From positions 5,125,705 through 5,189,704 of the forward strand of contig NZ_LT840184.1 of assembly GCF_900177425.1 (NCBI RefSeq): a stretch of DNA of 64,000 nt. Direction: 5' to 3'. The notes beneath the pieces are model-generated. The model saw only the letters and a list, made by a program, of their open reading frames with translations. It did not search any database and was not told the origin of the DNA. This document shows positions 19,292-27,429 of the stretch, piece by piece. Source of the DNA: Paenibacillus uliginis N3/975. GTDB taxonomy: Bacteria; Bacillota; Bacilli; Paenibacillales; Paenibacillaceae. The position numbers were made by a program, and so were the translations under genes. Numbering within the stretch: position 1 is the first letter of the stretch; every line of letters starts with the position of its first letter.

Positions 19292-19919
19292 ACAATTTAG
19301 CTCAAGATGGGAAGATCTGTTGGCTTCAATAGGAATGCATATCGAGCTTGTTCTAATCTCTATGCTGATTGCCATTATTGTAGGAGTACCTTTAGGCATA
19401 TTAGTTTCTCGTGTTCCTTCGTTAAAAAGTTGGGTTATTGGTGGAGCCGGTATTCTGCAGACGATCCCCAGCTTGGCACTGTTAGGTTTTATGATCCCTT
19501 TATTTGGAATTGGTATCAATACAGCCATCGCTGCCCTCTTCTTGTATTCGTTATTGCCGATTATTCGGAATACGTATACAGGAATTAAGGATGTGGATGC
19601 TGCTACAATCGAAGCGGCCAGGGGCATGGGGATGACGGATATGCAGATTTTGTTTAAAGTCCAGCTCCCGTTAGCGTTATCTGTCATAATGGCAGGGATT
19701 CGTACGTCTACGGTTATTAATGTGGGTACAGCAACCCTTGCAGCCTTTATTGGTGCAGGTGGTCTGGGGGATTTCATCTTCTTGGGTATATCTAGAAATA
19801 TTGATGCTCTTATTCTTCTTGGTGCTGTACCGGCTGCAATTCTCGCTTTAATCCTGGATTTCTTATTAGGCGTAACGGAGAAATGGACAACACCAAGAGG
19901 TTTAAAAAATACGAAATAA
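19260..19919 (+). CDS. Osmolyte ABC transporter permease (OpuCB-like)
   Basis: 219 residues from ATG 19260, which has AAGGAGG upstream inside the end of the ATPase gene. It has about five to six transmembrane helices. The coupling loop reads EAARGMGMTDMQILFKVQLP, the EAA motif typical of betaine-type permeases. Only one permease gene is present in the operon, whereas B. subtilis OpuC has two (CB and CD), so this channel is probably a homodimer. Confidence 0.9.
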   Translation: MRQSLWEQLIKQFSSRWEDLLASIGMHIELVLISMLIAIIVGVPLGILVSRVPSLKSWVIGGAGILQTIPSLALLGFMIPLFGIGINTAIAALFLYSLLPIIRNTYTGIKDVDAATIEAARGMGMTDMQILFKVQLPLALSVIMAGIRTSTVINVGTATLAAFIGAGGLGDFIFLGISRNIDALILLGAVPAAILALILDFLLGVTEKWTTPRGLKNTK

Positions 19920-19937
19920 AAGGGGAGAACGAGAAAC

Positions 19938-20825
19938 ATGAAGAAACAATGGTTTATATTAGGTTTGATATCAGTACTTATGATTTCATTGATTGGATGC
20001 AGTTCAGGCAAAGAAAGTAAAGAGACCATCACCATTGGCTCTAAGAACTTTACCGAGAATATCTTATTGGCACATATGATGGCTGATTTAATCGAGAAGA
20101 ATACCGATTTGGCTGTAGAGCGAAAAGTGAATTTAGGGGGATCCGATATTGCTTGGAAGGCCTTAAAAAGCAATGATATTCAACTCTATCCTGATTATAC
20201 AGGTACTATCGTAGCTAACTATTATCAGCAAGAGACAGGAACTGCGGAAGAGACATTGAACAAAACACTTGATCTTATGACAAAAGATAAGTTGTCTTTT
20301 CCTGCAAATTTCGGCTTTAATAACACCTACACTTTAGCAGTAAGTAAAGAAACGGCTGCGAAGTATAACCTGAAAACGTTTAGTGATCTAGCGAAAGTAG
20401 CGAATGAGTTAGTATTGGGTTGTGAGTTCGAATTTAAGGATCGCCCAGACGGATATCCAGGACTAGAAAAGACTTATGGAATGAGCTTTAAGAAGGTGAA
20501 TGCGATGGACCGAGGAATTATGTATCGATCACTGACTGATGGGCAAGTCGATGTTATTAATGCTTTCGCTACAGAAGGTCAAATCAAGGTTCATGATTTA
20601 GTAATATTAGAAGATGATCAAGGTTTTTTCCCTCCATACCATGCGGGAACAATCATTCGTGAGGATGTCCTGGCGAAGTATCCAGAACTAGAAAGTACAT
20701 TAAAAAAACTTGAAGGTGTATTAGATGAACAAATCATGCAAGATTTGAACGCAAAAGTAGATTCTGAAGGCCTTAAGGCCGAGAGCGTTGCACGTGATTT
20801 TTTGAAAGAAAAAGGCTTGATGTAA
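19938..20825 (+). CDS. Osmolyte-binding lipoprotein (OpuCC-like)
   Basis: 295 residues. It has a signal peptide with lipobox LIGC (cysteine about residue 21) and a type II periplasmic-binding fold of the OpuAC/ProX class (ITIGSKNFTENILLAHMMAD, YPDYTGTIVANYY). It presents the solute to the permease on the outside of the membrane. It sits 18 bp after the permease gene and is followed by a terminator, closing the operon. Confidence 0.92.
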   Translation: MKKQWFILGLISVLMISLIGCSSGKESKETITIGSKNFTENILLAHMMADLIEKNTDLAVERKVNLGGSDIAWKALKSNDIQLYPDYTGTIVANYYQQETGTAEETLNKTLDLMTKDKLSFPANFGFNNTYTLAVSKETAAKYNLKTFSDLAKVANELVLGCEFEFKDRPDGYPGLEKTYGMSFKKVNAMDRGIMYRSLTDGQVDVINAFATEGQIKVHDLVILEDDQGFFPPYHAGTIIREDVLAKYPELESTLKKLEGVLDEQIMQDLNAKVDSEGLKAESVARDFLKEKGLM

Positions 20826-20835
20826 ACATGATATT

Positions 20836-20867
20836 AGAGCCCTTCATAGAACTTATGAAGGGCTCTT
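20836..20867 (+). terminator. Terminator of the OpuC-like operon
   Basis: A stem AGAGCCCTTCATA / TATGAAGGGCTCT (imperfect near the loop) with TT following. It is located between convergent genes and may serve both. Confidence 0.8.
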
Positions 20868-20880
20868 GTCCCTTCCAACA

Positions 20881-22239
20881 TTACTCCGCCCGAATCGCGT
20901 GCTCCTCTGTTCCATTTTCTTCATAAATAATAAATTTTGAAGCTTTGGCAGGCGTATCTGCAACGAACTCCACCTCCACCGGCAAAGGCCGGAGGAAAAA
21001 CCTTACTTCTGATGAAGGATATAGCTCCAGACGCATTTGTCCGTCAGCTTGAAGATACAGACGGTCCTGCTCTACAGTAATCCATGCAGCTCTGCCATCA
21101 CTGAGTTGATAAGAACCTGTATAACGCTCATATATTTTCGGATCAACCTGTACCGCTCTTCTCTTCTCGGGACGTTCCGGAATATCAAAAGGCTGGTCGA
21201 ACAAAATATGTTGAACTGCTGCAATGATACTTTGCTCAAATTCGTAATCCTGTTCCATATTGCTCAGGTATATAATCGTTTTGCTCTCGTCGATATAACG
21301 AATCATGAGTGTCGCATACCCCGGCCATCCACCGCTATGGCTAACGGTCATCCCCTTTTCCGCATTCTTTTCCAGAATCCAGCCGAAGCCGTAATCATAC
21401 GTTTCTCCGTTATTCAACCGGACCGGCGTGAAGGCTTGCTTAAGCGTTTCTTCACTTAATATTTTATCCGAATATAAAGCTTGATCGAATTTCAGTAAAT
21501 CCCCTATTGTAGAGTTCACTGTTCCATCTCCTTGAATGCCATCAAGGTAGATCACATACTGTGTCTCCAAAAGCTGTTCCGGAAGCACATATTCACCCGA
21601 AATCGCATCGTAAACATAACCATAAGCATATCCGGAAATTTTCTCATTCGAATATCTTCGGTTGTATACCCGCGAATTCAGCATACCTAGTGGACGAAAC
21701 AGATACGTATCCATGTACTCGGCGAAGCTCAGTCCTGAAATCCGTTCTACAAGCAATGCGAGCATGACATACCCGGTATTGCTATATTCCCATTGTTCAT
21801 TCGGTAAAAAATAACGCTCCGGCTTATACTCCATCAACAGGTTTAACACATCTTCATTCACAGCAATCTGTGTATGATCCCAATGCTCCTGGAACAGATC
21901 CATGTAATCGGGTAATCCTGAAGTATGGTTCAACAGATGCCGTACTGTAATACCGGGGTAAGGAAAATCAGGAAGCCATTGTTCGATGGAATCGTCATAG
22001 GCTAGCCGCCCCTGTTCTTCCAATAGCATGATAGCTACCGCGGTAAAAGGCTTGGATAACGAAGCCAGTTCGAACACGGAATCAAGCGTTAACTTTCTCT
22101 TGCTAGACAACTCCCCATATCCAAATACACCCTGATACAAAATTTCTCCTTGCTCGGCTACACATACCGCTCCGTTTATTTGTTCTTTTTCACGTAAAAC
22201 GCTAAATAGCGTCTCTAATTGCTGCTTCTTCAATTTCAT
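20881..22239 (-). CDS. Beta-lactamase-family serine hydrolase
   Basis: About 452 residues of the class C beta-lactamase/esterase fold. The nucleophile motif is SLSK (SxxK; about residue 60), the tyrosine motif EYSNTGY (YxN) and the third motif HSGGWPG. It is followed by a C-terminal beta-barrel of about 80 residues. It lacks a signal peptide, so it is likely cytoplasmic, acting on an ester or peptide rather than giving antibiotic resistance. I prefer ATG 22239 to TTG 22245 because of ribosome-site spacing. The upstream marR-like gene may control it. Confidence 0.85.
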   Translation of the reverse strand: MKLKKQQLETLFSVLREKEQINGAVCVAEQGEILYQGVFGYGELSSKRKLTLDSVFELASLSKPFTAVAIMLLEEQGRLAYDDSIEQWLPDFPYPGITVRHLLNHTSGLPDYMDLFQEHWDHTQIAVNEDVLNLLMEYKPERYFLPNEQWEYSNTGYVMLALLVERISGLSFAEYMDTYLFRPLGMLNSRVYNRRYSNEKISGYAYGYVYDAISGEYVLPEQLLETQYVIYLDGIQGDGTVNSTIGDLLKFDQALYSDKILSEETLKQAFTPVRLNNGETYDYGFGWILEKNAEKGMTVSHSGGWPGYATLMIRYIDESKTIIYLSNMEQDYEFEQSIIAAVQHILFDQPFDIPERPEKRRAVQVDPKIYERYTGSYQLSDGRAAWITVEQDRLYLQADGQMRLELYPSSEVRFFLRPLPVEVEFVADTPAKASKFIIYEENGTEEHAIRAE

Positions 22240-22301
22240 TTCCAATTCCCCCTTGAATTTAGTAAGTGAAATTAATTATTAAGGAAACTAACATATTCGA
22301 C

Positions 22302-22338
22302 AAAAAAATCCCCCCACTGCTCCCAGCGTGCGGTGGGG
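22302..22338 (-). terminator. Terminator of the MarR-type gene
   Basis: On the minus strand CCCCAC ... GTGGGG (with extended CGC/GCA pairing) is followed by ATTTTTTT, between the marR-like gene and the serine hydrolase gene. Confidence 0.75.
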
Positions 22339-22360
22339 CGTTGTATGTTCAGCGGTCGAC

Positions 22361-22819
22361 CTAAGATCTGCTTAATTCCTGCTCCACAATTTCCTTTAAT
22401 TTCAGTGTTAATTGCAGGAGCTGCTGGACCTCTTCAAACTCCATTTTCGCATAAAACCGTTCAATAATCTCTCTCTCCACCTTATCCTGCTTAGCAAAAT
22501 AGGTGACTCCTTGCGATCCTATCTGCACAATAATTTCACGCCGATTTTGGAGATTAATCTCCCGCTTCACGTACCCCATTTTCTCAAGCTTGCCAATAAT
22601 CTGGCTTACCGCACTAGAGGAAACCTCCATCTGATCCGCAATTTCCCGTACGGTCATTCTCTGATGTTTATGAATCAATTCCAGCAGCAATGCCTGTTTC
22701 GTTGTAATCTCATCGTCTAATAACGAGCGATATTCGTGCAGTAGCAGCGCGTTGATCAAATACTCGGCTTCATTCATCTCTTTAACACAACTTACAAAAT
22801 CTTCATTTACATTATCCAC
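22361..22819 (-). CDS. MarR-family transcription regulator
   Basis: 152 residues with a central winged helix (MTVREIADQMEVSSSAVSQI and the wing after REINLQNRREI) and helical ends for dimerisation. The start is GTG 22819. The gene is followed by its own terminator and then the serine hydrolase. An imperfect dyad (TTAGTTTCCTTAAT / ATTTCACTTACTAA, 22261-22293) between the two genes could be an operator. The ligand is unknown. Confidence 0.85.
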   Translation of the reverse strand: MDNVNEDFVSCVKEMNEAEYLINALLLHEYRSLLDDEITTKQALLLELIHKHQRMTVREIADQMEVSSSAVSQIIGKLEKMGYVKREINLQNRREIIVQIGSQGVTYFAKQDKVEREIIERFYAKMEFEEVQQLLQLTLKLKEIVEQELSRS

Positions 22820-23025
22820 CTTAAATCGTAAACCACCTTTATTCTTAAGCTGTCTAACATATAATAAAATAAGTTTTTAGAAATGACAAGGGCGAAATTG
22901 CTCTTCATCGATGGCGGCTGAGATATTCGAAGCGAAAAATATTGACCATTGGTATAATTATGCATAAACTTACTTATGTAAATAGTTTTTGAAAATATTG
23001 GATTTGTATCTGGGGGGTGATATCT

Positions 23026-24429
23026 TTGGAGCCTGCAGACAAGACGATCAGTGCAGAGTTAATACGCTACATAAAGAAAGAAAATATTAGCATCTCTTCC
23101 TTCGCAGATAAGTCGGGAATCAATTCAGGAACTCTTAGTAGAATCATCAATGGCAATCAATCCATTTCCGTATCACACCTTGATTTAATTACAAGAGCAA
23201 TGAATTTGGAAGAAGGATACTTTTATACTTTATATGCAGATGAGTGCTTTATGCAATCATCACTTGACTGGAGACGGCTTGGGCCGTTTATCATGCGATG
23301 TGCCGAACTAGGTAAATTACAATGTATTGATCAAGTTATTGGTATGACGATGGATAATCTAAGTTATTCTTCTTTGCTTTTCGATAGTGCAGAAACACTA
23401 TATCAAAACGAAAATAAAGAAGCGGCATTAATTATTTTCAAGACAGTTGCCGAAAGTGAAAAATACCAACACGCTGAGCGGTTGGCTTTGTGTCAATATA
23501 GGATATTTACATGCTCATTAAGTCAGGACCAGGAAAATAATCTGGAGTGCGCAGTACAATTTGAATCCTATGTTTCACGTCTTAGTGAATCAGAGCAATT
23601 AGATGCTTTGAAAGATTTAACAAATATTTTTTTGTCCTTACGAAAGTGGAATAAAGCAAGATACTATGCACAAGAAATGGGGCGTATCTCCAGGTATCTT
23701 TATGAACAGAAGAATTACAGAAAGAAACGTAACGGAAAATACATAGAGCCAAAAAAACCATTGTTTGGATACATTTTGTACTCTGATTTGCTGTTAGGCG
23801 CAATATCTGCTGAAAACGGCGATTACGAGCAGGCACTTTATTATCTATCATGTTATGAGGATCAAAGTTGGATTATAGAAACGGATGAATTAGCTGAACT
23901 TACAAAAAATCAATTCCGGGAATGGGCTATAGGCAACGGTTACCTGTATAGATTAATGACTGGAAATACTACTATACTTGATGAGTATGTAGAGTATATC
24001 TCCTCCCGAAAAGATGAGATTCTAAGAGCTTTATTTAAAATCGTTCAAGCAGCAAATTACTATCATTTTGATATTGATAAGTATCTTGAAAGGTTTGAAG
24101 ATCTCATATCTGATCAACTCGAATTATCAGGAACTATCGGTAGTTACACAGTTCATATTATGGACGATCGCTTTGCAAATTTTCTAACAGATGTCGGTTT
24201 ATATTATTTAAAAAAAGATAATATTAAAAAGGGTTTTAAATATATATTGGAAAGTTTGGTAATCTCGTTTAAAATTAACAATACAGCGAATATGGTGAGG
24301 TGCTGCAGCATGATAGAGAATATCCGACATAAGTTAGATAATTCCAATCTTCAAAAATACGCTGCAATTATGAAGGAGGTTTATAATCCAGATGAAGAAA
24401 AAATTAGCGGTACTCTCATTCATCATTAG
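23026..24429 (+). CDS. AloR-type HTH-TPR peptide pheromone receptor (copy 1)
   Basis: About 467 residues. I favour TTG 23026 (GGGGGGTGA just upstream) over GTG 23017. The N-terminal XRE HTH (about 10-65; ISISSFADKSGINSGTLSRI) is followed by a long helical TPR-like region with the motif EYGDYEQAL-type repeat (NGDYEQALYYLSC). This is the RRNPP receptor layout (Rap, NprR, PlcR, Rgg, PrgX). It is strikingly similar to the gene at 25251-26603: both contain SEKYQH(A/S)ERLALC, QLDALKDL and EPK(K/R)PLF. It matches my recollection of the AloR family described in Paenibacillus polymyxa. The cognate pre-peptide gene overlaps its 3' end. Confidence 0.82.
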   Translation: MEPADKTISAELIRYIKKENISISSFADKSGINSGTLSRIINGNQSISVSHLDLITRAMNLEEGYFYTLYADECFMQSSLDWRRLGPFIMRCAELGKLQCIDQVIGMTMDNLSYSSLLFDSAETLYQNENKEAALIIFKTVAESEKYQHAERLALCQYRIFTCSLSQDQENNLECAVQFESYVSRLSESEQLDALKDLTNIFLSLRKWNKARYYAQEMGRISRYLYEQKNYRKKRNGKYIEPKKPLFGYILYSDLLLGAISAENGDYEQALYYLSCYEDQSWIIETDELAELTKNQFREWAIGNGYLYRLMTGNTTILDEYVEYISSRKDEILRALFKIVQAANYYHFDIDKYLERFEDLISDQLELSGTIGSYTVHIMDDRFANFLTDVGLYYLKKDNIKKGFKYILESLVISFKINNTANMVRCCSMIENIRHKLDNSNLQKYAAIMKEVYNPDEEKISGTLIHH

Positions 24430-24538
24430 TTTAGGAGTCGTCCTTATCTTACCCGTTAGTATAAGTTCAGCTGATCAAGCAACTTCAATTCCAAAAATCC
24501 TCTATTCCGCGAATAGCCATGGTGAGGGTGGTTGGTAA
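24392..24538 (+). CDS. AloP-type secreted signalling pre-peptide (copy 1)
   Basis: A 48-residue ORF with GAAGGAGG 12 bases before its ATG, overlapping the last 38 bp of the receptor gene in another frame. Residues 1-26 form a Sec signal peptide (MKKKLAVLSFIISLGVVLIL, then PVSISSA). The C-terminus ends SANSHGEGGW. Export, trimming and re-import of a C-terminal fragment around SHGEGG(W) is the expected scheme for this receptor class. A terminator follows. The exact mature peptide is inferred. Confidence 0.82.
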   Translation: MKKKLAVLSFIISLGVVLILPVSISSADQATSIPKILYSANSHGEGGW

Positions 24539-24572
24539 TACATTATTTACAAATATAAAAATACTATCAAAG

Positions 24573-24610
24573 AAAAACGAGCCTTTATAATCCCTTCTAA
24601 GGCTCGTTTT
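24573..24610 (+). terminator. Terminator of receptor/pre-peptide unit 1
   Basis: A stem AAAACGAGCCTT / AAGGCTCGTTTT with a 14-nt loop. Confidence 0.88.
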
Positions 24611-24764
24611 GTGCTTAAGGAGATATATTTGTCTTTTTCAGTGGTGGCCTCATATAGCGCAAATTTCGGTTTTGAGCCAATATAAATATGAACATTTATG
24701 ATAAGGTGCCCATAAATAAAACAGATACTTAAGCCCCGTGTTATAAGGAAATGATTTGTTTATT

Positions 24765-24944
24765 TTAAGCAATAGGCTTCATGCCTTCTCTATATTTAAC
24801 CCTGTTATATCGATTAATTAGTTCGTCAAGATGCATAGATTGTTTAAGCACTTTGGGGTGCCGCAAACCATATTGCATTTCCAGTTGATACAGCAGTTGT
24901 CTAGACTCCTCTATGCGCTGCCGTATGACTTCGTCATGTAACAT
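24765..24944 (-). CDS. Spo0E-like aspartyl-phosphate phosphatase (second copy)
   Basis: A 59-residue protein with a strong AGGAGGTGG ribosome site eight bases upstream of ATG 24944. It carries the family core IEESRQLLYQLEMQYGLRHP and SMHLDELINRY. It is highly similar to the gene at 10315-10521. It sits exactly between two convergent peptide-signalling units, downstream of unit 2 on the same strand though separated by a terminator. A role in damping Spo0A phosphorylation is expected from the family. Confidence 0.88.
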   Translation of the reverse strand: MLHDEVIRQRIEESRQLLYQLEMQYGLRHPKVLKQSMHLDELINRYNRVKYREGMKPIA

Positions 24945-25060
24945 TTGATCGCCACCTCCTTATGTAATATTTTAGGATATAATGTAAAAATATAGATTTA
25001 TAGATGTATTGCATTAATCTAATAGATGAATACGAATATGGCCTATCATTGTTCGGGAAC

Positions 25061-25089
25061 AAAAAAAGACCAGCCGGTTTCGGCTGGCA
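25061..25089 (-). terminator. Terminator of receptor/pre-peptide unit 2
   Basis: On the minus strand GCCAGCCG AAA CCGGCTGGT is followed by TTTTTTT. Confidence 0.9.
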
Positions 25090-25116
25090 AATGATATAGC
25101 TTAGCTTCTTTAGATA

Positions 25117-25245
25117 TTAAAGATCGTATCCAGCACCGTGATTAAATGTCTGAATCGGAGGCTGTGCAGAAGAAGCACTTACAGGAATCGCAATCGACAT
25201 AACTACAAGAGCAGTGGTCAACAGTACAACTAATTTTCTTTTCAT
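25117..25245 (-). CDS. AloP-type secreted signalling pre-peptide (copy 2)
   Basis: A 42-residue ORF whose ATG lies five bases after the receptor stop; the GAGGTG ribosome site is formed by the last receptor codons. A signal peptide (MKRKLVVLLTTALVVMSIAI, then PVSASSA) precedes a short mature region ending TFNHGAGYDL. It shares with copy 1 the basic start, the S-S-A cleavage region and an HGxG core near the C-terminus, but the terminal residues differ, as expected for non-cross-talking signals. Confidence 0.83.
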   Translation of the reverse strand: MKRKLVVLLTTALVVMSIAIPVSASSAQPPIQTFNHGAGYDL

Positions 25246-25250
25246 TTCTT

Positions 25251-26603
25251 TTACACCTCACAAATTAATTTATGATATCTATGTTGTGCTTCTTTGGATG
25301 ACACATGTCGGAACAGCTCAAACAGTCTTACATACTTGAGAATCGCATCATCATTATGAATTTCTATAGCCGTTTCCAATCCAATCAGTACACACTTTAT
25401 ACCAGTCTCATATCTCTCACGGTGCCAATAGTAAGTAGAAAGCTCGGTCAAGAGACAGGTAAATTTATTCATTAATACTTGATCGGTATACTTCCCTGTA
25501 GTTCCATAATTATCGATAAACAGAGTAATTTGTAATTCAAATTTTATAAGAATATCGTCTATATTAAAATCAAAGCGATTTGCTGCTTGAAGAATATTAG
25601 TTACTGCATGAATAATTTCATTTTCTTGCGATTCGATAAACGCTACATATTCCTGAAGCACCTCAATTTTTCCCATCATCAGATGACATAAGTAAGTGTT
25701 CGCCGTAGCCCACATTTTGAACTTCTCTATCAACTGCTTAGCCTCTTCCGTGTCCTCTCTCACCCAGTTCAGATCAGAATATAAGGGAATATACTGCAAG
25801 GCTTGCTCATAATCGCCGTATTCTTCACAGATAGCCGAACGCATTAAGTGAGAGTATACGATATAAGTAAACAACGGACGTTTAGGCTCTCGATGCTTAT
25901 CGCTTCTTCTGGCCTGTTCATACCTATAATTGTATTGGATTAATGCCTTCTTTCCCATTATAGCGGCCATTCCATCCACTTTATCCCATTTTCTGAGAGA
26001 ATAGTACATATTCACTAAATCCTTTAGCGCATCAAGCTGGTCTATAACATCCAGCCGCTCGACAAAACCCTCAAGTCTAGTAGCTGCCCGAAGATTCTGT
26101 TCCTGATCATGACTTAATGAGATGGTGAATAATCGATAATGGCAAAGAGCTAAGCGCTCGGAATGCTGATACTTCTCGCTTTCGGTAATACTCTCATAAA
26201 TAATAGCCGCAGCAGCAAACTTGCCCTGGTTAAAGAAATCCTCAGCTGTATCAAAAAGCGCCGGAATGTAAGAAAGGTTATCCATCATGAGGTGAACGAC
26301 TCGCTGAATACATTCTAGCTTGTCCAATTCTGTACAACGGTATAAGAATGGTCGCAAACGCCGCCAATTGGGGGATTGAACAAAGCATTCATCTACATAT
26401 AATTCATAAAAACTGCCTTCGGGAAGTCCCATAGCCAATACAATCCGGTCTAGCTGCTGCATGGCAATAGGCCTGGTTCCCTTGATGATCGTACTGATCG
26501 TCCCGGAGTTAACCTTGGATACTTCTGCAAATTGATTAATCGTTAACCCGGTTCTATTCAGGTAACTTTCCATTTCTGATCGTATCGTGGTTGTATGTAT
26601 CAA
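25251..26603 (-). CDS. AloR-type HTH-TPR peptide pheromone receptor (copy 2)
   Basis: About 450 residues. A GGAGG directly abuts TTG 26612, so the in-frame TTG at 26603 nine bases further is the better start. The N-terminal HTH is LTINQFAEVSKVNSGTISTI; the TPR-like region contains EEYGDYEQALQYIPLYSD. It is a paralogue of the plus-strand receptor at 23026-24429 with the same domain order and many shared blocks. Immediately downstream is its own pre-peptide gene. Peptide binding to the TPR groove should alter DNA binding by the HTH. Confidence 0.82.
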   Translation of the reverse strand: MIHTTTIRSEMESYLNRTGLTINQFAEVSKVNSGTISTIIKGTRPIAMQQLDRIVLAMGLPEGSFYELYVDECFVQSPNWRRLRPFLYRCTELDKLECIQRVVHLMMDNLSYIPALFDTAEDFFNQGKFAAAAIIYESITESEKYQHSERLALCHYRLFTISLSHDQEQNLRAATRLEGFVERLDVIDQLDALKDLVNMYYSLRKWDKVDGMAAIMGKKALIQYNYRYEQARRSDKHREPKRPLFTYIVYSHLMRSAICEEYGDYEQALQYIPLYSDLNWVREDTEEAKQLIEKFKMWATANTYLCHLMMGKIEVLQEYVAFIESQENEIIHAVTNILQAANRFDFNIDDILIKFELQITLFIDNYGTTGKYTDQVLMNKFTCLLTELSTYYWHRERYETGIKCVLIGLETAIEIHNDDAILKYVRLFELFRHVSSKEAQHRYHKLICEV

Positions 26604-26730
26604 ATCAAACAACCTCCAAATAAAACATTAACACTTGCAACATCCACAATTTAGTATAACATTCCAATATAAGTAATACTATAGATGATTTTTACACCCT
26701 GTCAATTAAATCTTAATGAGGTTAAATTAC

Positions 26731-26952
26731 TTACCCTAAAACAAACAACTTTTTAAGACTATCTAATAAAGAAGTAGATGTAACTAACCAAAAAATTAAT
26801 AAACACATTATTAAAGCAAAAACAGCATAAATTATTAATTTCCAGTTGAAATTCGATTCTACTTCCATTCCATATTCTAATTTTTTTCGTTTCCGCTTCT
26901 TATATTTGCGTGGTCTCCCTCTAAGCAACTCAACTTCCTCAATTTCATTCAT
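26731..26952 (-). CDS. Small basic single-span membrane protein
   Basis: About 73 residues (ATG 26952 has better ribosome-site spacing than ATG 26958). It has an acidic start, then a very basic stretch (RGRPRKYKKRKRKKLEYG), then one transmembrane helix (WKLIIYAVFALIMCLLIFWL). I do not recognise the family. The basic patch could bind nucleic acid or phospholipid head groups. Confidence 0.6.
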   Translation of the reverse strand: MNEIEEVELLRGRPRKYKKRKRKKLEYGMEVESNFNWKLIIYAVFALIMCLLIFWLVTSTSLLDSLKKLFVLG

Positions 26953-27082
26953 ACTCATGGTCTCCTCGCATTATCTAAGTTATTCTATTTTTTCAGTTTT
27001 TAAACACACTTCCTTCTATATCTTTTATCGTAATTTCATCAACTAAAATGGAGTCTTAATTATGTTTAGTCAAAAAAATTAA

Positions 27083-27120
27083 AAAAAGAGCCTCTCCCGC
27101 ATTACACGGGCAAAAGCTCT
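27083..27120 (-). terminator. Terminator after the sigma-like gene pair
   Basis: On the minus strand AGAGC...CCCG / CGGG...GCTCT is followed by seven T's, about 90 bp downstream of the last stop. Confidence 0.75.
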
Positions 27121-27210
27121 ACGTATTCCTCTATCATGTCTGATTTATAAGAAACGGGTCGAGTCAAATCAAAGCCATAACAAAACATCCAAGGTTGGAA
27201 GAATCTGTGG

Positions 27211-27429
27211 TTATTCTACACTGTTCTTGATATATTCCAGAAGCTCCACTACAATCTCCGATACGGCATCCTCTTGGGGCAATTGAATGAATTGACTTGC
27301 CCAAACAATGTCGTATTTAAACAATTCTATCAGTTGCACCATCGCTTCCGGATCATCTTGTTGTACAGCACGCACCAATGCTAGGAGCTCACAGTCTGGG
27401 ACAACTGCTCTATCATTTTTCGTTTCCAT
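27211..27429 (-). CDS. HTH_16/sigma region 2-like small protein
   Basis: 72 residues. The core LVRAVQQDDPEAMVQLIELF and the acidic tail EDAVSEIVVELLEYI resemble the helix-turn-helix (sigma region 2-like) proteins found beside sigma-like proteins in conjugative elements (Tn916 orf8 type) and RsoA of B. subtilis. It overlaps the preceding sigma region 4-like gene by 49 bp, with a GGCGGTGA ribosome site inside it. The two probably act together as a split sigma factor. Confidence 0.6.
   Translation of the reverse strand: METKNDRAVVPDCELLALVRAVQQDDPEAMVQLIELFKYDIVWASQFIQLPQEDAVSEIVVELLEYIKNSVE

Noticed and set aside
19217..20173. A long minus-strand open frame (about 318 codons) opposite the OpuC-like permease and binding-protein genes
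   Set aside because: It is a shadow of well-supported plus-strand genes, has no ribosome site and no recognisable domain.
20881..22239. Antibiotic-resistance beta-lactamase
   Set aside because: It has the SxxK/YxN fold motifs but no signal peptide, and the family is mostly esterases and peptidases.
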